NCBI GenBank assembly: GCA_035041965.1
Contig: JAPYMA010001431.1
Span: 1 to 64,000, forward strand
Reading direction: 5' to 3'
Length of the DNA stretch: 64,000 nucleotides
From: Anisakis pegreffii
Lineage: Eukaryota; Nematoda; Chromadorea; Rhabditida; Anisakidae
A program made the translations under genes and the position numbers. Shown one piece after another: positions 33,717-44,200 of this stretch (position 1 is the first letter of the stretch; each line of letters begins with the position of its first letter). The notes under the pieces were generated by a model. It was not told the origin of the DNA, searched no databases, and saw only the letters and a list, made by a program, of their open reading frames with translations.

Positions 33717-34568
33717 AATCGATAGAATATTATTGTTAATGAGTGTTTATTAATGATTTATGTGATGGATCGATATTAGTTATTGATTTTGTTACTTGTT
33801 ATTGTTATATTGTTATTGTTGTTATCTTGTAATAGCCTTTCGAAATAATTAAAAGTTCGAAGTTTATCTAAAATGGTAAAAAATATCCGCAATGGATTTT
33901 CATCGAACCATCGAGCGCTTGCATATTTGATAATTTTGATCACAAATCATGCAAATGTACTTGATATTCAAGCTTAAGATCCTTTTGAATGGTACAATTT
34001 CGCTCACTTCGGCAATTTTTTCTCACTATGAGTGATCTCAGTGAGAATTTATGTACATTTCAATCGGATGAAATGTTTTCAAATAGCCAAGTAAAAAGAC
34101 TCGTAGTCATTAGAACAAGCAGTTGAATTCACAAATGGAATATTGAAGCCGAACAAATCTTGTGGGAGGAAACCACTCAAATTTTCGTTGAATTTTGTTG
34201 CTCTTGGTTTTTATTAGAGAATGTGATTATCTCAATAGTCTTTATAGAAATGCATCCAGATGAGGTGATATAAACCAATCGAAGAGCAGAATAATCAGTT
34301 GAATATTCAATGAAATGTTACGTATAAATTCATCGAGCTGTCGTTGATCATGTCATTCGTCCGAATTGCGTCCATTTCCTTAGCTGCTCATCAATGATAG
34401 AGGGCAATCAGCAAAGGTGACTGCACACGAATGAGATGGGAATGATTAAGGCTTGCTTTAAGATGAGCATACTATCAAAATTCACGCCGCAAATTGATCT
34501 GTTTTATCAAATCCCGAGATGCCGGGATTTTCAAAACTTAAATCCTGGATTCGGGATCAGATTCAGTG

Positions 34569-34702
34569 TAATGAATGTTTTAATGATGCATAGTTGATGT
34601 GTGTATATCTAAGATGGTTGGTTTTATGAATCGGATGCAGTCAAAAAATTTGATGGTTTTGTTATATTGTAGTAGGATGTAAAACGTTATTGCAGTGGCA
34701 TT
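34569..34702 (+). repeat. Direct repeat flanking dynactin exon 1 (left copy)
   Basis: Shares GTTTTAATGATGCATAGTTG, ATGAATCGGATGCAGTCAAA and TATTGTAGTAGGATGTAAA with 35583-35716, about 1.01 kb away in the same orientation. Exon 1 of the DCTN3-like gene lies between the copies. Confidence 0.75.
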
Positions 34703-34842
34703 AACCTTGAACCGGGATCTCGGGATCCTGTGCAAACGCTAGCTCCGGCCTTCTTCCACCGATATGCGCATGTGGCGAAGTGCCTGCACACCGTTGAAGC
34801 ATATTGACTTTAATTGAGACGTTCGCTAGAATGAGTCATTAA

Positions 34843-35010
34843 TGACGTTGGTACACCACTCGGTTTCGAGCAAAACGTTCCTCCGCTAACGGGAATCGAG
34901 CTCGCCAAGTACCAATTACCTAGTGGTGTACCAATATTATTAATGTTGTGAGCCTGAGTCAGGCTACAATCCGGCTTATACCTATTATCCAATTATCTGT
35001 TATTATTCGT
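34843..35010 (-). repeat. tRNA-derived element F, rearranged copy
   Basis: ACACCACTCGGTTTCGAGC, then CGGGAATCGAGCTCG, then a hairpin return TAGTGGTGTACCAATATTA and the GAGCCTGAGTCAGGCTAC tail. The middle is shortened, leaving mostly the hairpin and tail. Confidence 0.5.
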
Positions 35011-35117
35011 TAGAATGAGTCAGGTACAGGCGGCTTTCGGTGTCGTGTTCTATTAGTTGACATCGTTTTAAAATGTGGTTATCGAATGGTTTCTTTGAGT
35101 TATCGATTGTGCGGTCA

Positions 35118-36867
35118 ATGGAGGACACTCTCGAGAGACGAATCACAGCCTTAGAGGAGCGTCTGGGACTTTTGCCGATCGGCACAGAGGCTACTAGCTT
35201 CAACTCGTCGATTGATTTCGACTTGCCGGCACTTCGACAAAAAATCACCGATGCCGGTTGTGGCTTCATCCTGAAGATACCGTCGGAAGACGTGAAAAAA
35301 CTGAACGATCTTATAAATCAGGTGAATATTCAGGTACTAATTTCGATTGACGGTGTGCTTGTGTTGTTTTTTGGTTGTTGAATGTTTGTTGTTTGAAATT
35401 ATGCGCGAATTTTTATGATGGCAGTGTGGAATGTTGAGTGTTCCACGATAAAATCAATAGAAGTGATCGATTTGTTTAGCTTTGCAATCTGCAAATTGTA
35501 ACTTTTAACTCAGTTCATAACGAGATCCGCGTGTTTCTGCTATATTTATCAATTGCCATTCGATAGGCAAGCAATGATACAGAGTGATGGATGTTTTAAT
35601 GATGTATAGTTGATGTGTGTATTTTTAAAATGGTTAGTTTTATGAATCGGATGCAGTCAAAAAATTTGATGGTTTTGTTATATTGTAGTAGGATGTAAAG
35701 GTTATTGCAGTGGCATTTTGAGAACGTGAACAAGCATTTAGGTAGTTATTAAGTGAGCAATTTGTTTCATTAAGTGATTCAAAGTTTTTTGTGGATATTG
35801 TAAGTTAATCATTTATAAAATCCGATTGTTTCAGCCGGAATATTTGACGTTTGCTGAGAAACAACGAGCCATTGAATTTGGTTATGACTTGATGGTGGAA
35901 CGTGCACGACTTTTAGAGGAGTTTGAGAAGGGTTTTCAGGTGAGTCATTTTCGTGGGCAGTGAACGATTTGATTTGGTTGTATATAATGATTTGTATTGG
36001 TATGTCCAGTTATAATTATGGTACCGAGATCGGTATTAATGGCGTTATCGTGTCATTTTTAATACCGATACGACAAGATGACGACGGCGCGGCGAGGATC
36101 TCTCTCTCTCTCTTTCTCTTTGTTGCCTTTCCCTTAAGGTGTTTGAGCGGGGGGTTGGGATGTTGAAAAACAACTTTTGAATATGGAAATGTGACTTGTT
36201 CAACGCATTCGTTTTGAGTTATTGTGTTCAGAATTATTCAGAAAAGGAAAATTTATCTAACGAATCACTCACCAAATCTCAACAAATTCAACAAAACACA
36301 AAAATCGGTATCATTCACGCTCAGTCGTGATCGATACACCACCAAATTCACTTAAAATGACTTCTTGTGGTATGATAAATACCGGAAATACCGTGAATAT
36401 CGACGCCACGAATCCAACGAGATCCGTATCGCTTTTCTAATATCGCTATTCGGTATTACAGAGATCTCACGCAAACCCTAGTAATGATAATAATAATAAT
36501 TATAATAATAATAATAACAATTACAAGGATGAATGTGGCTTCAAGTCGAGAGTAATTGCAGGTAATCGATTCAGACTTATGGAATGGACTGCTGCATCAC
36601 GAGGATGAATTGAATGGTGTCGAGAAGGAAATAAACGAGGTTGTTGAAGACGTGAGAGTGTAAGTTACTTATGCAGTTAGTCGAGTCGAATCATTCGGCA
36701 GGTGGAATTGATACCTGAAATAAATGATGTGGTGTTTCAGGGGGTGTGCACAGCAGTTGGAACTACGGAGTAACTTCAATCTGATCCTGAAAGAGTTGCA
36801 CGAGCAGGTGAAGAGCTGGCAGACGATGCTAGACGATCTGGAGAGTGCGGAGGCTGACGAGAAGTAG
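35118..36867 (+). CDS. DCTN3: Dynactin subunit 3 (DCTN3/p24-like)
   Basis: Exons: 35118-35321, 35835-35939, 36562-36659, 36741-36867 (TAG), giving 177 residues with in-frame GT-AG joins. The start chosen is METDTL-like MEDTLERRI; an upstream in-frame ATG at 35073 would add 15 residues. The protein is almost entirely helical and heptad-like: EERLGLL near the N-terminus, a central LINQPEYLTFAEKQ that parallels the vertebrate LDPEYIDRI segment, and a C-terminal FNLILKELHEQVKSWQTMLDDLE that parallels [22 protein letters not shown]. Length matches the 186-residue vertebrate protein. DCTN3 is a coiled-coil subunit of the dynactin shoulder that supports dynein transport. Exon 1 has two usable donors 12 bp apart (after 35321 and after 35333), both in frame. 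Intron 2 contains a family E element. Identity is by pattern and not strong in sequence, so another small coiled-coil protein remains possible. Confidence 0.78.
36020..36481 (+). mobile_element. hAT-like non-autonomous element E, copy 1 (in dynactin intron 2)
   Basis: The subterminal region GGTACCGAGATCGGTATTAA leads to the right end CAGAGATCTCACGCAAACCCTAG. The interior AATTATTCAGAAAA, CGAATCACTCACCAAATCTC and GACTTCTTGTGGTATGA are shared with copies at 39.0, 39.8 and 45.8 kb. The left terminus is unclear. It includes a TCTCTCTCTCTTTCTC tract. Confidence 0.7.
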
Positions 36868-36958
36868 AGAGAGCTCGATCCCGACCTCCACCGTTACCCC
36901 CACGAGACCCCCAAATTACTCAAAATGAGAATCACTGGAGTAGAATATTAAACCTATG

Positions 36959-37620
36959 TGTCGCGACTAGCGCGAAAAGCCAGCATACAAAGAAGATAGT
37001 ACTTAAATCAAATAGAAATGATTGAGCAGTGGGCCGATAGTGTAGTGGTGTTTAGATGCTGGGCTTTGGGGATGAGATTGATCTGTTCAGAGGGCGTGAG
37101 TTCGATTCGATTGATCTGTTCAGAGGGCGTGAGTTCGATTCGATTGATCTGTTCAGAGGGCGTGAGTTCGATTCGATTGATCTGTTCAGAGGGCGTGAGT
37201 TCGATTCGATTGATCTGTTCAGAGGGCGTGAGTTCGATTCGATTGATCTGTTCAGAGGGCGTGAGTTCGATTCGATTGATCTGTTCAGAGGGCGTGAGTT
37301 CGATTCGATTGATCTGTTCAGAGGGCGTGAGTTCGATTCGATTGATCTGTTCAGAGGGCGTGAGTTCGATTCGATTGATCTGTTCAGAGGGCGTGAGTTC
37401 GATTCGATTGATCTGTTCAGAGGGCGTGAGTTCGATTCGATTGATCTGTTCAGAGGGCGTGAGTTCGATTCGATTGATCTGTTCAGAGGGCGTGAGTTCG
37501 ATTCGATTGATCTGTTCAGAGGGCGTGAGTTCGATTCGATTCAGAACGCCAGGGTGCAAAATCTTTGACAAATTTAGATCTCATTTAAGAGATCGCAATC
37601 AAGAGGGCTTAGTTTCGACA
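36959..37620 (+). repeat. tRNA-derived element (family T) with internal 33-bp amplification
   Basis: Outer ends TGTCGCGACTAGCGCG and GCTTAGTTTCGACA are imperfect inverted repeats. The body has GGGCCGATAGTGTAGTGGTG, a D-arm/A-box-like segment, and then the B-box region GAGTTCGATTC, which is amplified (listed separately). A single-copy sibling without amplification is at 46556-46809. Confidence 0.65.
37075..37543 (+). repeat. 33-bp tandem array around a tRNA-type B box, about 14 copies
   Basis: Fourteen near-identical copies of a 33-bp unit containing TGATCTGTTCAGAGGGCGTG followed by AGTTCGATTCGAT. Each unit contains GTTCGATTC, a match to the Pol III B box consensus. Because 33 is divisible by 3, long frames remain open on both strands as repeats of 11 residues; they are not genes. 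Confidence 0.95.
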
Positions 37621-38288
37621 CTATTTGAATAATGTTTCATGGATTTGGCATTAATTTTTTGTTGTTTTGGTGTTATTTTGTTCGTGGTGGCTTGTATATA
37701 TGGTGCATAAAGTATTAAAATCAGTGTTGTTGCTATTCATCGCTAAATCTCATCAGTAAATGCATCTAAATGATATATCTGTACATTTTTGATTTGTTAT
37801 TTGTGAATGATGTGCTGCGTTAAGCACAGCGACGACGTATCCATCAGAAGTGTAAAAATTTATACGTGATTAGGGACAGTTTGAATGAATGAATAATGCC
37901 TTTTAATGTTGATTTATTCATTTATTTATTTAATCAGCTGTTATTGTACGTATTGGTACATAAGCCTGTTCAAGCGATCACTCCAGTTATCACTATTATC
38001 ACTCCAGTTATCACTATTATCACTCCAGTTATCACTATTATCACTCCAGTTATCACCATTATCACAGTTCACTGCTCTTCTTATGCATGTTTGACCGCTT
38101 ATTTTGCAAATATCGTCTCGCCGTCATCTCATTTTCGGTCGACCCCGACTGACTTCTCGTTCCGATTCCGATTCTAGGTTGCCACTTTGGGCACCTCGTC
38201 GCCCAGTTGTTATTGTCCGTTGTTGCGATTTTTAATGTTGATTTTTATGAGCATATTATTATGATGATCAGCTATAGAGATGGGTTCA
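37621..38288. other. Cortactin upstream region with 21-bp tandem repeat
   Basis: No gene. At about 37976-38065 there are four to five copies of a 21-bp unit, ATCACTCCAGTTATCACTATT. The cortactin promoter and 5' UTR should lie here, but I see no decisive motif. Confidence 0.6.
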
Positions 38289-41200
38289 ATGTGGCGTGCG
38301 ACAATCGGCGTTAAACCAGTGACTGCACCCAAACCAAAACTCGTTGACGACGATGACTGGGAAACTGACCCCGACTTTGTGGTTGGTGGTTTATTTCGTT
38401 ACTAAATTTGTCGTCGTCTGAGCGTAATTGTTTCGCGAAAAACGCTCTTCAACAACGGGGTCTGATAAGACCCCATCGGTGATGGGCTCTGATCGGTAGT
38501 CGACCGGAAAATTCGACAGTTTCGATCGGGATTCCGATCTGAGCAGCTTGGAGAGTCGATCGGAATTCCGACCTGAGCAGCTTGGAGAGTCGGTCGGAAT
38601 TCCGATCTGAGCAGCTGAGGAGAGTCGGTCGGAATTCCGACCTGAGCAGCTTGAGGAGAGTCGGTCGGAATTCCGATCTGAGCAGTTTGGAGAGTCGATC
38701 GGAATTCCGATCTGAGCAGCTTGGAGAGTCGATCGGAATTCCGATCTGAGCAGCTTGGAGAGTCGATCGGAATTCCGATCTGAGCAGCTGAGGAGAGTCG
38801 ATCGTCATTCCGACTACTGTCGCAATGACGAAATGCCGAATCGGTCGAATTTCCACCGACCGAGCGAAATTTTCGACGCTCGGAACCCATCACTAAACAC
38901 AACTAACTACAATAAGTGAATGTTTATGGTGAGCTAAAGAAATGACTGCAAACTGGTTGCAACTAGTGTTCGAGCAAAACATCGAGCATTTTCTCAGTAC
39001 CGAGATCGGTATTAATACCGGTATAGTATCGTTTTCGGTACCGATACGATACGATACGGTATTGAAAGCAACCTTTGAAGTGTAGAAATGTGACTTGTTC
39101 AACGCATTCTTTTTGAGACAATCTGTTCAGATTTATTCAGAAAACGAAAATTTATTTAACGAATCACTCACCAAATCTCAACAAACTCACCAAAAAAAAT
39201 TTGCCAAAGTCACTCAAAATGACTTGTGGTATGAATAATACCGGAAATACCGTGAACATCTCCCGAGATCGGTATTGCTTTTAAAAACACCGCTATCCGG
39301 TATTACCGAATACCGAGATCTCGTGCAAACACTAGTTACAACCATGCGGTTGTCTCCGGAATGACCGGTAATCGATTCGTGACCGGTTAAGATCCAAATG
39401 AGTAAAATTTTTCGGGGAACCGAATAATTGAGCAGTGTTATGGGCTGACTTTCCAAATGTTATGGAGCATTCTCACGTTGTAGTTATCATTGGAGTTTTA
39501 TTATGTAATGTGAACGAACGTTCTTCTCACTCAGAACGATGTGAACGAGAAGGAGAGTCGATGGGGTGCGAAGACAGTTGAGGGTTCAGGCCATCAGGCG
39601 TCCTTGTCGATGGATCAATTTCGTAAGGAGGCTCTGGCCGGTGATATGCAAATCAAGGTTGTACCTTTAGATTTTATCAGCACTTTGGAAAGATGGAGTT
39701 TTGCATTGAATGTGTCGTTTAAAGTGTGTGTGCGTTTGTACTTTGGGAGCATTTGTAGGGCACGTCTGTGTATCTGTAACGCTTTTAGGAGTAGTATTTG
39801 TGAAATATGAGAGCATTTTCTGAATACCGAGATCGGTATTAATACCGTTATCGTGTCATTTTTTAATACCGATACGACAAGATACCGGCGGACGACGGAA
39901 CGGACGATGGCGCGGCGAGGATCTCTCTCTCTCTTTTCCTCTTTGTTGCCTTTCCCTTAAGGTCTTTGAGCGGGGGGGGGGGTTGGATATTGAAAGCAAT
40001 TTTTGAAATATGGAAATGTGACTTGTTCAACACATTCGTTTTGGGACAATCTGTTCAGAATTATTCAGAAAACAATTTATTTAACGAATCACTCACCAAA
40101 CCTCAACAAATTCAACCAAAAATACAAAAATCCGTGTCAATCACACTCCAGTCGTGATCGATACACTACCAAATTCACTTAAAATGACTTCTTGTGGTAT
40201 GAATAATACCGAAATACCGTGAATATCCACACCACGAATCCCGAGATCCGTATCGCTTTTCTAATACCGTTATTCGGTTTTATCGAGATCTCATGACTTA
40301 CTATTAGGACACACAGAACCAGCCGAGTATCAGGTGAAGCTTAGAATCGTGATCAATTTGATGCAGAATATTGTATTGTTTGTTTGTTTGAGGAGAAAAA
40401 ATTGGCCGATATGCCGAAAGCAAGTGAGGGATATGGTGGGAAATTCGGTGTTCAAAAGGATCGAATGGATAAAGTGAGTGCTTTAATGCAGTCCTGTTTG
40501 TGCAAAATCCATTGAAATTTGGGTACTTTTGCTGATAACCGGCGCCACCGTGCCTGTTATCACGGATGCTCGTGTGCTCACATACGCTCCACACACACAT
40601 AAGTCAAAGCCAAAGCGTTATCCATATCACATCGCTAATCGTAAGTCTAATCTTAAGCACACTCCTGATTTCACTTCGAATTGCATTCATACAAAACATC
40701 CGGCAAAGCACATGGTAATCTAAGCACATGCGCACTGTGGCGCCCGTTATCGGCGAAAGTGCCGTTGTAATACGGTGCTGATGACACAGAGAGTACGGTA
40801 TTTGCATAGCCACACGAAAAAGCAGGCGGTTGATTGTTCAATTTTTCATTTCAAAACTTATTCACTGAACATGAATATGACTAAATTTTCGAAGTACGCT
40901 AAACGTTCAACTAAAGGTAACATTAATGATATCGGCGCACCACTCGATTTTCAGCGGTACACCAAAATTTTCCTCCGCGAACGGATTTTTTTTTGTTCCT
41001 CAGTGTTTGTGATGCTAGTGGCTGTGTTACTGTTGCGAAGAAGACAATTAATGATATAGTTTATCCACACTAATAAATAAGGACGATAATGATGATTGAG
41101 TAGAGCGATGATACAACTGTCGACTGCGAAAGATGCCGACGATGGCGAGTATAACACTACAGTAACTGCGAGTGACAACACTGAGTACACGAACAACACA

Positions 41201-44200
41201 CTGACTGACACTAGTACACTGAGACAGGCTAACTAGACTGAGCTACTTATATAGGCATTGGGATCAGCTGATCACAAAACAATGATCACATATTGCCAAT
41301 GGTGGTCAGAGAATACACGATATGCCAAGCACTATAGAGAGACATACAAGAAACTAGACAAGAGATCATAGACTTATCTCAATATCTCACAATCAGCAAA
41401 AAAAGGTAGAGCCCCACTGACCTCTGGTACTTGACGGACTCGATTCCGGTTCGATGCGGAGGAGGAATGTTTTGCCGGAAACCGAATGGTGTACCAATAT
41501 CATTAATGTTGTGCGCCTGAGCCAGCAGGCTACATGGGCACTTTTTTTTACTTTGGGGGGTTGCACACGAGCAAGCTCGCGCATGCCACTTGGCCTACTG
41601 CGCATGGCCTCAGCCTAAGGTGACCTCAGCCTCATCTAAGCGTAGCCTCAGATGGCTCGATGCTACAGCAGAGGCTAGCAAGCGAACTCAGGCTTAGGCT
41701 TAGGCTGAGATTACGCTTGGGCTGAAGCCATGCGCAGTAGGCGTGGCATGCGAGAGCTTGCTCGCGTGCGACCCTCCAAAGTAAAAAAGTGCCGCTATAT
41801 GATCTGACTTCTATCAGTTACTGAAGACAATAAAGTAGAAGTAATGCGGAATGTTGACGATACATAATTTCAAAGAGTGCTGAAACATGGGAATACACCG
41901 GTAAAGTGGATAAACACGTATCACAAAAAGATTACGCGAAAGGATTCGGTGGTAAATACGGAGTGGAGAGCGATAGAAAGGATAAATCGGCGCTCGGTTG
42001 GGACGAGAAAGTGGTCCTCTCCAAACATGAGAGTCAAAAAGGTGTTTGTTGTTGTTATTGTTGTTATTCCATAAATGATCAGAGATGATCCAGAGTGATC
42101 AGAAATGATCCAGAATGATCAGAAATGATCTAGAATGATCTGAAATGATCTAGAATGATCTGAAATGATCTAGAATGATCTGAAATGATCTAGAATGATC
42201 TGAAATGATCTAGAATAATCTAGAATGATTTGAAATGATCTAGAATGATCTGAAATGATCTAGAATGATCTGAAATGATCTAGAATGATCTGAAATGATC
42301 TAGAATGATCTAGAATGATCTGAAATGATCTAGAGTGATCTGAAATGATCTAGAATGATCTGAAATGATCTAGAATGATCAGAAATGATCTAGAATGATC
42401 TGAAATGATCTAGAATGATCTGAAATGATCTAGAGTGATCTGAAATGATCTAGAATGATCTGAAATGATCCAGAATGATCAGAAATGACCCGGAATAATC
42501 AGAAATAATCCAGAGTGATCAGAACTGATCCAGAGTGATCGGAATGACCAAAACTGATTCAGAATGATCAATGATGATCCAGAACAGCCAGAAATAATCC
42601 AAAACTATTTTGTGTGTGATTCAGATTATGCGCGAGGTTTCGGTGGTAAGTATGGTGTAGAGAAAGAGAAGCAAGACCGCAGCGCGGCGGGGTGGGACTA
42701 TCAAGCGAAATTAGCCCAACATGAGAGTCAACGGGGTGAGTGGTATGCCTGAATGGCTGCTGCTGCTTCTTTGATTTATACATCCACTGAGATTACTTAT
42801 GCTACTGTGCCTTTGATATCGGCGCATCACATCGCGAAACCTTTCCAGTGAAAGCATCCACCCATTTACAGCTTATGAGCTCATTCAATGCTATCGAATT
42901 GCTCGAAACCGACTGGTGTACCAATATCATTAATGTGTTGTGAGCCTGAGCCAGTAGGATATGATCCGGCTTGTATCTATTATCCGATTATCAGTGCTAT
43001 CGAAACTAACTAGAGCAAGTTGATAGGACGTGTAATTTCCCAAGTGACTGATCAGTCTGCCTGAAGACATTTTGCCCGTAACGGCATATCGCTTGAGGTT
43101 TACGCTTAGGCTTAGGCTTAGATCTATGCTCAGGCTTAGGCTTAGGCTCAGGCTTAGGCTTAGACTCTCTCCAAGATCTTCTCAATAGACGGATCTAATA
43201 AACTCGCACGCTGAACATTAGGCGAAATGAAATGTGTGTTAGTCGGAATAGTGTCTTTAGGCAAAATAACTTTAGGCACATTGATCAGGCAGCAAAAATT
43301 TCTAGATTATGCGGTAGGATTCGGTGGAAAACACGGTGTGCAGACGGACAGGCAGGACAAATCGGCAGCATCCTATGATTACCACGAAAAACTCTCCGTA
43401 CACGACAGTCAGAAAGGTTCACGTTTCATTTGTTACTGTGTCATTGTCAGCCTGTTCGCTGCAATAGTCGCTGGTCGAATGATCTAGAATGATCCAGAGT
43501 GATCAGAAATGATCAGGGATGATCAGAGATGATCCAGAACTCCCGTTCCCAAAAGTCTGTCTCTTTTGCACGCAACAATTTGCATCTATCAGCTCACTGG
43601 GATGTTTCATCAAACCATTCGTGTTCTTTAGATTACTCGAAAGGTTTCGGTGGTAAATACGGTGTGCAACAGGATCGACAGGATAAGAGTGCGGTCGGAT
43701 GGGATGATCATGAGAAACTACAGCAGCATGAAAGTCAACGAGGTTGGCAGTGCTCGTATCGATCGTGTTTGTCGTCACTATCATTTGTTGCCGTTTTATT
43801 GCAGTCATTCGTCTAATAATTTAGATTACAAGCAAGGTTTCGGCGGTCAATTCGGTGTACAAAAGGACAGACAAGACAAAAGTGCGGTTGGTTGGGAGGA
43901 TCATGAACAGCCACAGCCACACGAAAGTCAAACGGGTTAGGTTTGATTCGGTGGATTTTCGGTTATGATAAGTTTACTTATAATAGCAGTGGCAGTGGCT
44001 TGGTATGAGTGCTTTAAAGGGGCGATATCTATAAGTGATCGGTTTGAGTGAGAACGAAATGAGGAGATGCCTGTTGTGATATGAGCGAATTCAGATTACA
44101 AGAAGGGATTCGGTGGTAAATTTGGTGTGCAAGAGGATCGAAAGGATAAAAGTGCGGTCGGATGGGATGATCATGAGAAATTGCAGCAACATGAAAGTCA

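Larger units (their letters stand above)
33717..35117. other. Intergenic stretch between helicase and dynactin genes
   Basis: No coding signal. It holds one copy of a roughly 130-bp duplicated segment (34569-34702; the other is in the dynactin intron 1 at 35583-35716) and a tRNA-derived element F fragment at about 34843-35010. Confidence 0.6.

Noticed and set aside
37008..37632. Long repetitive frames on both strands (11-residue repeats)
   Set aside because: The 33-bp tandem array is divisible by 3 and stop-free, so open frames on both strands are expected by construction. The underlying sequence is a tRNA-derived element.
38402..38902. Minus-strand frames of 135-166 codons with repeated residues
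   Set aside because: They translate the palindrome-centred array in cortactin intron 1; there is no start context, splice partner or domain.
42074..42600. Possible CRISPR-like array (regular repeats)
   Set aside because: Repeats are contiguous decamers with no unique spacers, in an intron of a eukaryotic gene. The same reasoning excludes the 33-, 34- and 44-bp arrays.
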